64,000 bases of DNA, taken from positions 233,101,477-233,165,476 of the forward strand of contig OX352773.1 in NCBI GenBank assembly GCA_947095535.1, written 5' to 3'. A program made the translations under genes and the position numbers. This DNA is from Poecilobothrus nobilitatus (taxonomy: Eukaryota; Arthropoda; Insecta; Diptera; Dolichopodidae). Under the pieces are notes generated by a model, which did not search any database, was not told where the DNA came from, and was given only the letters and a program-made list of their open reading frames with translations. This document shows positions 1 to 13,764 of the stretch, one piece after another. Every line of letters starts with the position of its first letter. The stretch's first letter is position 1.

Positions 1-2312
1 TGAAATTATCTAGATCTATCCTATTTATTCTTTGGATTTATCCTAAGGCTGCGGTTATATTATCAGCATGAATTACACGTGCGTTCAAGCGCTTCAAAAC
101 AACTTCATTCAAATTTCGTCTAGTGATTATTGAATAAGAATTTACTTTACTTATACTTTTACGTCGTTGCTTTTATCAACCGTTCTTCTGCTGAGATGTG
201 ACATATGGCCCAATAATGTTCAAAATATAATTGAAAGTAGCTGATAATATTCTGTAATATCCGTGAAAGCATTACTAAGATGAGACTGGTGAAGTCTGTT
301 TTGAAAGTGATTAAATTCTTCCAAAATTTATCTTTCTTTGTTTATTAGGAGGAACAGAATTGGGATGTTTTGCTGCAAAAGAAGTTTGAATATAAACTTT
401 TACTTAATATGAATATTTTGCTTAACGATAATCTCATTATTGTATATCTTTTTTCTTTAAAACAAAAACAAACCTTCTATTCTATTTATCATATTCTATT
501 TATCCTCTACCTTCTATTTATCATTGATCACAAATTAAAACACCCTTACACGTTCATGTAATACACACTGAAAGTATAGCCGCAGCTTTGAATTTAATAC
601 TTAAATGAATTTCTACAGAAATCATCTGCGAGTTATTAAGACAAACAAAATTAAGAGAAACATTTTTTAGTTTATAATGACGCTCATTCCCAAAACGACA
701 AAAAATTTTTTCAATTAGGTAAATGTTTAAAAATAAAAAATATTTATTTAATTTTAAAGGATTTTTCTTCCCTATATTCCTAATTAGTAAAAGTTTTTTT
801 AAGATATTACAATTAGTTTTGACTAACAAAAATTCATATTAAAATTTTTTATGTATACCTTGAAGATATTTTAAAAATTTTTACCCTCAAATTTTAACTT
901 TAACAATACTAAATCCTTAAATCCTAATCCCGGTGTCATAAAATTTTTTGAAATTATGGTTCTATAGAATAAATAAGTTCAATATTACAAAATTTAAAAA
1001 AAATATATTATACATATATATTATCTATATATTAAAATATAATATTTTCTTTTGTATGCCATTTTTTTATATAACGTTCATAACTTAAATTACAACCATA
1101 ATATTGGACTATTTTTGGTTGAAGAAGCAGTCATTCAATTTTAAAATGTGAATGCTTTGTCTCTTACAATAGCAAAATATATACATACATTCGTATAACC
1201 TAAAGTCTTTACAATTTTAGATAGGTAGTAATTACCTTTCCTTCATAAACAAAAAAATCCAACATTATTAAATCTTATTTACATCTAATGAACATGTTTC
1301 TAAAATGGAACGAATAATATATAGAAAATTTAATAATAAAGAAGGCACAATTTTCTACAAATAGCATTGTAATATTTAAATTTATATATTTAACTGCTCA
1401 TAGTAATAATATGTGTATGCATGTACAGGAAACAAACAGGATCTATTATTTTGTGTAATCATTATTCTATATAGTGTAGATTTACATACAAATATATATA
1501 TACAGTATATAAAGAAATAAACCATCTGTATTGGTTAGGTTAAAAACTATAATAAAGCAACATAAATTATTATGTCAGGTTTCTGATGAATTTCGAGGTG
1601 AAGTAAAATAAATTATAGTCACATTTATTAACTATCCAAAGAAATATATAGTTTTATGTTTCTTTCAAAACATGAACATTTTTAAACATGTTTTAAATTA
1701 TTTTACTATAACAAAATTTTAGTTAAATGGAAATTTTCATATTTTTACATATTAAAAAAAGATTCAATGCGAATAGAGGGTAGAACAAAAAACTTAAACA
1801 TAGATATTAAAATTTCTTCTTGTTTATCATTTATATTATATATATATGTATGTTTTAAACAAACATTTTTGTCATTTAATCTAAAATAGATTAAATAAAA
1901 AAAGAAAATCAAATTTTAATTCTTAACTGATTCAATACAACAAAAAAAAAAATAAATAAATAAATAAAATGCAAAAGATTGAAAAGATATTTAAAACTAG
2001 AATTGGACTATCAAATTTTAAACTGGGTGGTAATGAGAAAAGATTACTAATGATACTTGAAAAACGTATTTAAGACCTTTATCAATTTTTTGCACCTTAA
2101 TGAACTCTTTTTACGTTTCCGACGAAGGATTATTTTCTAGCAAGGATTTGTTTGACAGTAATACAAATTGAAAACAAAACAAATGATAAGTTTTAAGTTT
2201 CATATAGGTATTAAAGATTTTAGATGAAATTTTCATGTTATCAGTATTTGTGCAGAATGGTTCGGTAATACTTTAAAATAAATGATTCGAAATAGGAAAG
2301 AAAATGATTTTT
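1..2312. other. AT-rich DNA without a recognisable gene
   Basis: Long A and T runs and short AT-biased open frames (up to about 90 codons on the minus strand near 554-829) with no motif, signal peptide or conserved residue pattern. A (taaa)n stretch lies near 1950-1970. I see no gene, RNA or intact element here. Confidence 0.6.
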
Positions 2313-3267
2313 TTAACCCCTTCGAGGGCAGTTAATTTTTTTTTTTAAGTTTTCTAGTGGGTCACATACCTGTATATCTTCGATTATATGCTAAGTAAAA
2401 CATTCGTGTAAAAATCCAACAATAAGCTTCTATTGTTCTAAAGAATAAATTTAGTTTATTTATTCAAAAAGTGGGGGGTGGGACGTCTATATACGTCGTG
2501 TCCCAAGGGAAATTAAGTTACTTTTTAGTGCGACAAGTGACGTCTATACAGGTGACGTGAAGAAACGTGTTGTCCCTAAAGATATCTTGCAGCTTGACGG
2601 ACATGACGTTTAATCGCGTCACATTGAAATAATCAAAGGCAATAAGGAATAGAAAGTAAAATTTAAATCGACAGCCTTTATTTCATATGAATTCATTTTT
2701 ATTCTGATTTTTTTTTTTTAATTTCTAACTAAATAACAAAATAATTAACATAAGATAATTCATAAAATTAAAATAAAAAGTAATGCCTATATATAATCAA
2801 ATCGGTTTTAAATTTAGAAGAAAACTCATTTTTTCAAATTATCGTGCCAGATTTGAAAACACGGTAAACAAAGTGGTGGATTCTATTCTATTTACATCAA
2901 AATATTTCTATCTATTTACAACAATATAAAATTTCTTGTTTTCTGCGTGACACTTAAAAAAAAACTAATATAATTTAAATGCATTTAAGATCAAATATCA
3001 CGTCATGACGATAAAAAAGTCATACATCTAGCAACTTGTTCCGACAAAACAAAAATGATTTAAAAATATTTAAAATGGGACAAAATATGTTGTTTTGTAT
3101 GTTTTTAGTGGGACACAACATATCAATTTACAATAAATTTTAATTAGATATTAAACACGATATGACATTTTGGCTCTATTGAATGTTAAAAGAAAGACGC
3201 CTTATTACGTCTTGTCCCACTAGAAAACTCATCATGACTTGATATTACGTCTCTATCCGTGAAGGGG
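2313..3267. mobile_element. MITE-like element, possibly piggyBac-derived
   Basis: The left edge is TTAA followed by ccccttcgagggcag (2317-2331); the right edge reads tccgtgaagggga, whose complement again starts tccccttc. Inside both edges lies a perfect 14-bp inverted repeat, agttttctagtggg (2348-2361) against cccactagaaaact (3216-3229), at similar distances from the ends. The interior is unusually rich in gacgt/acgtc words and has a hairpin at 2479-2505. There is no transposase frame. TTAA plus a CCC start is what piggyBac elements show, but no TTAA is visible on the right, so the copy is old or the assignment is wrong. Confidence 0.5.
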
Positions 3268-5595
3268 ACGGCAACCAGAAATCATGTCCCAAGCACTACT
3301 CGAATCGTCTTTATTTCCTTATTTCCAATGCTGATGAAATAAAGCTGAAATCACGAATTTTCAAAATTCGGCTTTATTACGGTTTTGAAAAGAAAATAAT
3401 TCCGAACTTGAAAAAGGAAATTTTAGTTTTATAGTAAAAAAAAATTTTTGAATTTTTAATTACAATATGATAAAATCAAAGTATTTTACTAAAATAATAT
3501 TGTGTCTAGTATCGACATTTTTAATCTGGCTTTTCAAAATCATGCTATTCAAACATATTGTTACATATTTTTTACATATTTATACATACCCAGTTTATTG
3601 TTTTACAAATTTATACATATATCAACAGAAATCCCAAATATACCACTGAAAAAAAAAAATAATTCGGAAATTGAAATAAGGTCGTTTGGTAAGGTTTATC
3701 AAATCAAATATATAGCATTTTTACGTACCTATATTTCTTTTAAGATTCGACTTTATTATTCCTGGGGCAATATTTCCGGGTTCCGATATTTCCTCTCAAA
3801 ATTTTCTAAAACATAGTTCCTTTACAAAATAGATATGATATGGTTACCGATTAATATAATTGTTTCTTATAGATGTCAGGTTTCTTATAGATGTCAGATC
3901 AAGGTTACTTTTAAAGTTTGTAAAGAAAATAATCGAAAAATATGTTATATCTATAATAAAATTTATTTAAACCAAAAAAAAGTGACTTAAATTATGAAAA
4001 ATTACTATAAACTATGAAGAATTTATATCTCTATATTATAATTTGATCATAAAAGATATTGTGTCCTGTATAAAATTAGATTTTTTTTTTTTTTAAAGAA
4101 ATTTGAAATACAAATAATTGTTGTTCATATTATCCTTAAAAATATCCTATATTTTTCTTATAAATTAAAAATAATTTCGTACAATTATTTAAATATAACA
4201 ATTAAATTAAAAGCATTTTTATTATAAAACAAATATATTTAAATTATCATTTGCGTAATAAACAGATTTTAAAAACAAAAAAAAAAAGCAAAATCATTTT
4301 ATGTCTCGTCATCTTTGTAAACATTTTAAATTCAATGTTTTTTTTTTTATTTATATTTTATAGTTTTTTTTTTTAAAGATTTTCTCTTATTTTAATTTAT
4401 AATAAAAATGGCTGTATTTATTTCAGTTCATTATATCTTTATCAAATAAAATATAGAGTATCTTTTTACCTATAATAGGTACCTATTTCTTTTTAGATTG
4501 TCAAAAAATATTTGACATTTTTAATTTATAATTAACGGTATATCATAAAAATCAGTAATTTTTGTTTTTTTGTTATATTTTATTGTTCAGAATCTTAATT
4601 TCAACGTTCTGGTTATTAAAATGGAATGATAAAAATTTTATAAATTAGTATATTTGTGTATGTATATACTTATAATATAATATGTAGGTATGTATATATT
4701 GTATATGCATTGGATTTTTTTCTTCATTCTGAAAATTATTGATAAGGCAGCCAAAAATTGTCAAAATGTGACAACATTATTCTTTATGGCCTATCCATTA
4801 TTTTATGTAATGTCTTGTTTTTTTTGTTGTCTTTTATAAGAGTATAGGCGGTGGATGTATGTCATCATTTTTAACACAAAAGAATATTTACCATATAAAC
4901 TACTTAGAAAAATACATAAGACTATATAGGTATATACCTATTAATATTATATAATTGTACTATGTATATCAGTTTACCATTAACATGCTTTTGTCATTTA
5001 ATTTTTACACAAAAAAAAACCAAAATGATACTGAAAAAAAAAGAACAAACAGAACTAAACCAAAAAAAAATAAAATAAAATAGAAATTGTTAAGATCCAG
5101 CAAATTGAGTTTTCATTTATATATTTAAAAGAAAATAGAAAAACAAATAAAATATCACATTTTTCTTAATAATGAGATCCTATTATAAACAGGGTGATTT
5201 AAATATTTTATAATTAATATTGAATTTTTAATAAAATATTTGATTATCATTAAAACCAAAAATGGAAAGAAACTAAAGAGCAACTTATTAAAACTTCCTA
5301 CTGCTAGACTAGACTATTATATAAAAAATTATAAGGCAATCACTCTAGTGAAAAGAATTTTACTTACATAATCTACAATAAATACAAAATTTTATTCTTT
5401 ACAATTTTTGGGATTAAGTTTAAATTCTTACACAAAAAATTACCAACATTTAAATTAAAATATGAATTTATTAAATTTAACTTTTGTTTCTATATTACAT
5501 AGTAGCAATTGCTAAAGTCTTCAGTAAGCATTTATAATGTTGAATTGTCTAGTAGTCAACTTCCAAATTTTAAATGTTTTAGTTGGTCGTATAGG
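3268..5595. other. AT-rich DNA without a recognisable gene
   Basis: Mostly poly-A and poly-T tracts. Overlapping short open frames near 3467-3816 are rich in Ile, Phe, Tyr and Lys, as random AT-rich DNA gives, and match nothing I know. A short 'cagggtgattt' word sits near 5191. No element could be delimited. Confidence 0.55.
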
Positions 5596-6020
5596 CCCTG
5601 TTTACACTTATCAACAGTTGTTGTTAAAACTGCTTAAAAGCTGTTAGCGTTTACACTATGTTATCAGTTGCAGTTGCAACTTTATATATTGTATGCGTTA
5701 AACGCAACCCTTAAATTTTTTTTTCTTGAAGGGTAAGCATCGGGTTATTTATTTTTGTTTTAAGGGCGTCAACGTCAAAGATAAAAATTACATTTTTTGA
5801 CAAGATATAATTTTTTATATTATGTATTGATGACTTGCAATTCTGGTAAAGCTGCTAAGTTTTGGTTAACAAATATTATAACAATTTTTTGGGATGTTAA
5901 ATGGGTTTTCGTCGATTTTTTTCGTTTTCAAGCTTTTTAGTTTTTGTACGAAAAGTGAGGAAATCGAAAGGAAAGAAAAAGAATAAATTGCAACTGATTA
6001 TTGTAACACAGTGTGAACCG
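5596..6020. mobile_element. small element with imperfect terminal inverted repeats
   Basis: The left side carries gtttacactatgttatcag (5649-5667) followed by a gttgca-rich stretch to 5680, preceded by a related start at 5600. The right side (5987-6018) reads, on the complement, gttcacactgtgttac and then a cagttgca word. The two sides therefore form an imperfect inverted repeat of about 30 bp around about 300 bp of non-coding DNA. This is a MITE layout; the superfamily is not clear and no target duplication was found. Confidence 0.45.
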
Positions 6021-8689
6021 AAGGATATGTAAACATTTAGAGAATCTTACGTCCATTTGTTTAATAAACAAGTGAAAATATACTATATAGTACTATACAT
6101 TGTTTAGAAAAGTAAAATTCTAAACTGGAACCATTATATAGAAAATTATAAGAGATTAAATCAAAAAATACAATTACATTTTTTTATTTTTTATTTTTTA
6201 TTTTTATTTCTCTTAAAACTATTTTATTTTTAATTTATTATTTTCTTAAAATTTTAATTTGTATTTTTTTTTTTTTGTAAGAAAATACAGATAAAAATAT
6301 CCTTAGAGATCTTGTTTTTAATTGTTGAACCTGTAAATAAAATTTTACTATGTATACTGCAATATTTTTAAATAACCAGCTTTAATATAAAATTTCAATT
6401 CAAAAATTGCTATTGAAAATTTCGAGTCTTTCTTTTGGCGTTGCCTACTTTTAAAAATCTGAATTCGTTTCTTATCTTAGTTTTATTTTTGATTAATTTT
6501 CGATTAAAAACTTAAGCAAGCTCTGTAACATCCAATGGCAAAGTAAGAATCTTATTTCCTAGAAAAAAAAAAAAAAAATGTTAACACCATGTAATACATA
6601 TACGATTATATTCAGTTAAAACGAAGTTTTTATAATATTCTTTCCTCCCTCGAGAAAAAAGGATTTTTTTTTTTTCGATTATTGTTTCTTACTTTTATTT
6701 TGTTTCAAAATTTTTATTACAGCTTTTTAATGAATTAAAATAAAAAAAAAACATAACTCTTAGATTCATCATCGTGATTCTTTTCTTACAAAAAATATAA
6801 GTGACAATGCCTACAAAAAAAAAAAAAAAAAAAAATTTAAAACAAAAATTAGTTGTTTGACAATATCAGTTAGAGTCAGAGTCGGTCTTAAAAAATGAAT
6901 TCGCCTATTTTAACTTTTGTATATATTTTTTTCTTATCCTTCCATTTTTGTTTTTTGTTATTTACTTACATTTTTTTTTTTTTAAGTTTATTATCGAAAA
7001 ATATATATATATAATAAACACATAAAGTATAATTTATTTTATTTATTTATTTTTTCTTCTTTTTTTTTTTTCGTCTATTTCTCTATTAAACATTTTATTA
7101 TTCTCTTATTTTTATAAAATTATTTTATTCTATTTTCTGATCATTTTTATTTTTTCTTTTATATTTTTCTTACCTTTTGATATAATAAATTTATAAAAGC
7201 TTGAAAATCGTATAAAACATAGAGCCATTTTCATTGTCAGAATATAGAAAATAAATAAAAATAAAAGAAAACGAAAGTGAAGCCGTATATAAATTTTTGT
7301 CATTAATCAAATTAATGTTTTACCAAAGTGTAAAAAAAAAACAAAAAAAAACCGTAATAGTATAGTAAAAAAAAAAAAAAAAATTATAACAAAATGAAAA
7401 ATATATAATAGAAATAATATTTAAAAAGAAATCATTCGCAATGTTTATTATCACAACTTAAACACAAGTCATTATACTATTTATTATATACGAGTATTAA
7501 AGTGGTGGCAAATAAATACAAGATTAAAGTATCTATATATGAAGCAATGAAAGAAATCCTTTTGTGTATCACACATTGTTAAATAAATAAAAAAATAATA
7601 TATAATAATCCATAGCTGTTTTTTAAAGGTTAAAACTAATACTTTTTTTTTTATCCTAAAACTTATTGTTCTATATACTTATGTATATAAATAGGTTCTT
7701 AAACAGGATACAATTCGTAAATTTTTAACAAATGATATCCTAATGGAATTTTACAGTTGGAACAAGGAAATATTATTAACTAAATGTATGAATATATGAA
7801 TTTATATCTGAAATGGTAAAATTACTTTTCATCATCAGATGGCGTGTAATAGAGAAAAATTATATTTCAAATTAATTCTAAAACAAAATAAAAAATAAAA
7901 ATTCCAAAATAATTATAGGTAATCAAGGGTTAGTGAAAATATTAGTTACTGGGTTGCAAAATAAATATTATGCATTTTTGTACCAACGCTCTTAACAAAA
8001 TTTTGATTTCAAATCTTGCACTACTTATGATTTTTTATTTCTGTTTAAAATCTAACAAAAGATGTCGCTTATTGTTGTTTTGTTTATTTAAAAATTAGAA
8101 ATTTTAATTTTTATCGTTTATTATTAAAAAAAGAAATTTTATGAAATAGTTATACATACCTATTAATTACAAAAAAAAAATCGATATTTTACTTTAATAA
8201 GAAGGTTTCCACTTTAATTGCAAGTATTTTCTTTTTAAATACAAGTATTTCCGTTTTAAAGATAAGGTTTCCTTCTAGCAAGTATTCCCTTCTCAAATGC
8301 AAGTTCTTGTATTTGTTTTAAGTAATTAATTAATTACTCCTTGATTCTTTCAAACAGATTGCAAAGATTTTTTTTTATTTTTTTATAGGTTGCTAAGTTT
8401 AAAGTATTTAAATTATTTATTAAATTTCTTTAAAGGTTATTAGTTTTTTTTAAAGTTTTGTTTTTAGAATTTTTTAAGATAGATATACCTAATGATTGAT
8501 TTTGTTAATAGTTTATATTTAATAACTTTACAGCGTAACAAAACCTATGCATAGATGCAAAAGCGGAAAGTTGTGTTTATACTTTTGTCACATTCTGCGT
8601 AATTATAAAAATATTAACTAAAAGAAAAGCCAGTTTAAATAAAACTATTTTTATAATATAAGATACGAGAACAGTTTCTTACTTAACAA
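6021..8689. other. AT-rich, poly-A/poly-T dense DNA without a gene
   Basis: Many homopolymer tracts, for example near 6560, 6815 and 7365, and repeated attta words. Near 8215-8300 a short imperfect repeat of 'gcaagtattt...cttttaaa' type recurs three to four times. Nothing coding is seen. Confidence 0.55.
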
Positions 8690-9384
8690 GAGAAAGTGCA
8701 GTAGAGTAAACTGTGTCAACTCTGGGATACCCGTATGAACGTAATATACCCTGTTTCTTTAAAACTTGATCATCTTTTAAAAGCTTTTATATGTTTTACT
8801 ACAGATGTTAACTACAGAAATATATTTATGTAAATTGTGGAGTAGTATGACAGCTACCCGAATCTATTGCACAAGCACAACCAAATTTTACAGAAGTTGT
8901 TGCCATAACACTTGATCATCATTTATAAGATTTTAGATGCCTAGCTTCATTAAGTTCCGAGAAATGCAATAAACCTGAACCGACTACTTTAGACCAATCA
9001 AATTTTACAAAAGTTTTTGGCATGTAACTCGACAACTTTTCACCAAATTTCAGAGACCTAGCTTGAATAGACACTGAGCTATTTACATTTAAAGAAATAA
9101 GTTGTATGGCAGGTAGTTGAACTCGGCGGCCGCAAATGCTGGATTCAAATAGCATAACTAACAATTTTGCAAAAATGACGTGAAAAAAATTTCAGCATCC
9201 TAGCTCCTTTATTTTTTGAGTTATCGTGCGGACGGACGGACTGACGTACATGGCTTAATCGACTCAGAATTCGATTCCGAGTCGATCCATACCTTTGACA
9301 CTATATCTAGCTCGACTCCTTTAAGGTGTCACAAACGTAATGGCAAATTTATTATACCCTTGAACATAGTTCATACGGGTATAA
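8690..9384 (-). mobile_element. repeat family A copy, reverse orientation, internally shortened
   Basis: This is a short reverse-oriented relative of the element at 42551-44760. Read on the minus strand it opens with the TTATACCC hairpin (9352-9384), passes the 'gagtcgat' and 'catgtacgtc' words and a short ccgt run, crosses one internal unit and ends at 'gggtatcccagagttgac' near 8713-8733. The minus-strand open frame at 8919-9164 matches frames in the 42.9-43.4 kb units in other copies, but it is an open stretch of a repeat rather than a gene (see the 259-bp unit entry). Confidence 0.7.
9352..9384. repeat. terminal hairpin of family A
   Basis: ttataccc (9352-9359) and gggtataa (9377-9384) form perfect 8-bp arms. 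Between them gaac and gttc form a second, inner pair. The same double hairpin sits at 42551-42583, and an outer-arm-only version sits at 21346-21374. Confidence 0.75.
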
Positions 9385-11004
9385 AAATAATTAATCTTCA
9401 TCAAATTTGATTAAAATTATGTGCTTTTATCTTTAGTTTTTCATTTTTGTTATTTACAAAGCTTTGAATATGATTTCGTAACTTGCATTTGAAAAGGAAA
9501 ACTTGTATTTGACAAAAAGAATACTTGCAATTGAAGTAGAAATCCTTCTTATTAAAGAAAGGGTATATGTTTTTACTATGCAGATACAAAATAAATTATT
9601 TTTAAATTGCATCCGAAATTAAATTTGATAGTCAAAAAAAGAAATTTGAAAATATGCAATGGTTTTGCTAAAATTTGCAAAAGGGTTTTAAACTTTTTTA
9701 TACATGAAAACAAGAACACAATTTCCAGTTTTTAATTTTCATTTTATTTATTTATTAACTTCAAATATATTTACATTTTTTAAAATTTGGTACCTTATTT
9801 GAATACTACAGATTTCGGACTGTTAACTTAAATCTATACAGCTGCAAAATGTATACTTTTAATCTTAAAAATTTCTGGGAAAATTGGGAAAAACCTTAGT
9901 GCGTTTTTTTTTAACTAAAACTTAAAACTAGTTGATTGATTAATGTTTTAGACGAGCTATTGTTTCAGAAATTAAGGGAATTTTGGTGGTATCAATCTTC
10001 TCGATGAAAAATTAAACGGAAGATTAAGCATCAGTTTTAAAATTTTAATTTTAGCATTTTGTAGTTTTTTTTTATATGACTAACTGAAATATTGTGAAAT
10101 AATGAACAGGGATATAGTGAATAATTGGTAGAAATACTAATTTTGCACTTTAACTGTCATAATTTATTTTTAAATATGTTAAGGCAAAATTTAGCAATTT
10201 TGCAAAACTATTATATAGTGTACTAATTCGTTAATACCCCTATTATTTCAATTTTGAAACCGAAATCTATTTCGAACTCTAGTCAATTTCAAACTATCTT
10301 ATTTTTTTCTAAAAGAGGGGGGAATCTTCCAAAACCACCAAGAATTTCGCTTATGTAGTGTCAGATTCTTTACATCGCGTTAAATTAAAATTTTTGACAT
10401 TCTGCTAGAACCTATATATTTTTACACAAGGTCACTCATTTAAAAGTGGTTAAGTATCTAATATGGAAAAATTGATTGAAAGAAGTGAATACAAAATAAT
10501 TAAGTTCGTCGTTACCTAAAATTTTATATAGGGAAATAAAAAAATATTTGAATATTTTTTTAAGGATTAGGTAAACTTAGCGATCGTGTAATTTATTTAG
10601 TGCTAATTATGTATTTAAAATAGATACATATGTATATAAAATGTGTACATACAACATTTAATGAAAAAATAGGAACTTTTATAAATAATAACTATATAAT
10701 ATTGATGTATATAGTTATATAATATTGTAGTATTAATTATATAAAAAACAAAAAAAAGTTTATAATAAAGTTAATTAATTATTATTTCGTTTTTTAGGAA
10801 TATGCACCAATGCATAATTTCAAGTCAACATGTCAATATCATTTTTAAAAAGTACAGTATTTTAGAAATGCTTTTTTTATCTATCAATTCTATTTTATTT
10901 AACAAAAAAAGATTTTTGTATTGTTTTTGAGAATTTTTGTTTCTGTTTAGATTGAAAGCAAAAACGCCTTTCCATTTCAATTTTTATTTTCTTTTTTTTA
11001 GTAC
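9385..11004. other. AT-rich DNA without a recognisable gene
   Basis: Short AT-biased frames only. A small imperfect palindrome of atat words occurs near 10690-10740. No element boundary is visible until family B begins near 11005. Confidence 0.55.
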
Positions 11005-12253
11005 AAAAAAAAGTTTGGAAAAATTAATCTATTAGTTCCACTCAGTCGGTTCGTCTGTTTACAAAACTTCTACATTGTTAAAGATAGAGAAAAAAAATTT
11101 TAACCTCATAAGTAGGTCTCATAAAAAAATTAATGTTGCAGAACAACTTTTTCATGTAGCTCCACCCATTACGAATCTACAGCCCTGCAAACTTTGAAAA
11201 AATCCCATTTTTAGCACATTTAATTTTTAAAAAATATGCTTATTAGTTTCACTCTGTCCGTCTGAGTTTGAAAACGTTTGAAATTTTAACTGCGATTAGG
11301 CATCGCCAAAAATCTAATTTTGTAGAACAACTTTTTTCTGTAGCCGCATCAATTACGGAGCAGTACAAAGTTCAAAACAGCCCTATATTTAAATTGTTAT
11401 AATTCTAAATTAATATCAAAATTATACAATTTTTTTTTAATTTACGAGTAGTATTTAAATTTACCGTTATGTGATGATTTTGCACAATTTTTCTACTTTC
11501 ATAAATCCGGTGCGCTTTTAGATAGGAACTTAAAATTTTAAAACAAAAAAGAACTTTTAGAATTAATATAAGTTTCTTCAGAAATTTTTTTGGACCATCT
11601 CCTATTTAAGAGCTATTACGGTTCAAAAATTGAAAATTTGCTATTTTTAAACACCTGTACACAATTTTCTTCGGCAAGACATAAAAATTAAAGCTCCAGT
11701 AATATATTTTTACGTGGGTTTACGGTTTCTTTTAATTATGTTGGGTTCCAAAGTAAATATTCCAAAGTAAAAAAATAGCTCCTCAAAATTGCAAAAAAGC
11801 CCTATTTTCAGATGTATATATCTCAGGCTCTGCGTAGTAGTTTTACAATATAGAAAATTGGCAGAATTATGCAAGATTTTGTAATTTACTATTTAAATTT
11901 ACTGTTATGTGAAAAGCAAATTTTGCATGATATTTCTTTTTTTCATAACTCCGGCACGCTGTTAAATAGGAACTTGAATTTTAGAGAAAAAAAAGAACTT
12001 TTGAATATATTTTTACGTCTGTTAACTTTTTTTCTTAGTTATATAGAGTTCCGTGCACACGCATTTCCTTAAAATTGAAAAAAAGTCCGTATCTACAGCT
12101 CCTCAAATTTTCAAATTTTAGTGCAAGTCACAATTCTAAACAGTTTGCTTTGTCTTTTGGTAATATGGGCTTTTAAAAATCATTGGTTTATTTTCTGCCT
12201 TGTTAGCACATTTCCAAAAAAATTTTGAAAAAATGTGCTTATTAGTTTCACTC

Positions 12254-12278
12254 TGTCCGTCCGTCCGTCCGTCCGTCT
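12254..12278. repeat. (CCGT)n simple repeat in family B
   Basis: About six tandem gtcc units directly after 'ttcactct', at the fixed place where every family A and B copy has a ccgt run. Confidence 0.9.
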
Positions 12279-12810
12279 GTTTACAAAACTTCTACACCGT
12301 TAAAGATAGAGAAAAAAAATTTTAACCATAGGTAGGTCTCATAAAAAAAATAATTTTGTGGAACAACTTTTTCATGTAGCCCCCCTCATTACGGAGCTAC
12401 ACCCCCTCAAACTTTGAAAAAGCCCTATTTTTAAATGCATATATTTTATGTTCTGCTTAAGATTTTTTCAATCTGAAAACGTCATTCGACAGGTATTTCT
12501 TTTATCTTTGTAAATTGATATCAAAATTATACAATATTTTTAAATTTAGTATTTAAATTTACCGTTATGTGAAAACCAAATTTTGCATGATTTTTCTACT
12601 TTCATAACTCCGGCACGCTTCTAGATAGAAGCTTGAAATTTTGAGACAAGAAAGAACTTTTAGAATTAGTATAAGTTTGCTCAGAAAATTTTTTCGGACC
12701 ACCCCCTGTTTATGAGCTATTAGGGCTTAAAAATAGAAAATTTGATATTTTTAAACACCTGTAACTTAGGAACCTGCACACATTTTACTTCTGCAAGATC
12801 TAAAAATTAA

Positions 12811-13764
12811 AGCTACAATAATATATTTTTACGTGTGTGAAAGGTTTATTTTAGTTGTAAAGGGTTCCAAAGTTGCAGCTCTTCAAAATTGTTAAAAAGC
12901 CCCATTTTCAGATGTATATATCTCGGGCTCTGCGTAATAGTTTTGCAATCTAAAACCGGCAGAAGATCGAAAATTTTATTATCTATATAAAACAATATCA
13001 AAATTATGTAATATTTTGTAATTTACGATTTAAATTTACCGTTATGTGAAAACCACATTTTGCATGAAATTTCTTTTTTCATAACTCCGGCACCCCTTTA
13101 GATAGGAACCTGAAATTTTGAGACAAGAAAGAACTTTTAGAATTAGTATAAGTTTCCTCAGAAAATTTTTTGGTAACGCCCCCTCTTTAAGAGTTATTAC
13201 GCCTCAAAAATTTAAAATTTGCTATTTTTAGACACCTATAACTTAGGCACCTGTAAAAATTTTTCTTCGGCAATACATGAAAATTAAAGCTACAATAATA
13301 TATTTTTACGTGTGTGAAAGGTTTATTTTAATTGTAAAGGGTTCCAAAGCTGCAGCTCTTCAAAATTGTAAAAAAGCCCCATTTTCAGATGTATATATCT
13401 CGGGCTTTGCGTAATAGTTTTGCAATCTAAAACCGCCAGAAGATCGAAAATTTTATTATCTATATAAAACAATATCAAAATTATGTAATATTTTGTAATT
13501 TACTATTTAAATTTACCGTTATGTGAAAACCACATTTTGCATGAAATTTCTTTTTTCATAACTCCGGCACCCCTTTAGATAGGAACCTGAAATTTTGAGA
13601 CAAGAAAGAACTTTTAGAATTAGTATAAGTTTTCTCAGAAAATTTTTTGGTAACGCCCCCTCTTTAAGAGTTATTACGCCTCAAAAATTGAAAATTTGCT
13701 ATTTTTAAACACCTGTAACTTAGGCACCTGTAAAAATTTTTCTTCGGCAAGACATAAAAATTAA
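12811..13764. repeat. two 477-bp tandem units
   Basis: The anchor 'agctacaataatatattt' begins at 12811 and 13288, and its variant 'agcttcaataatatattt' at 13765, giving an exact period of 477 twice. The units are nearly identical by eye (for example, both carry 'cagaagatcgaaaattttat'), differing by scattered single bases. Older units further left (anchor at 11692) are diverged and out of register. This indicates a recent local duplication inside an older family B block. Confidence 0.85.

Noticed and set aside
3467..3816. Overlapping plus-strand open frames of 60 and 104 codons
   Set aside because: Ile/Phe/Tyr/Lys-rich text as expected from AT-rich DNA, no motif, no promoter or splice support.
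8919..9164. Open frame of 81 codons on the minus strand
   Set aside because: It lies inside a family A repeat and matches frames in the 42.9-43.4 kb tandem units, whose 259-bp period breaks the reading frame between units. It is repeat text, not a gene.
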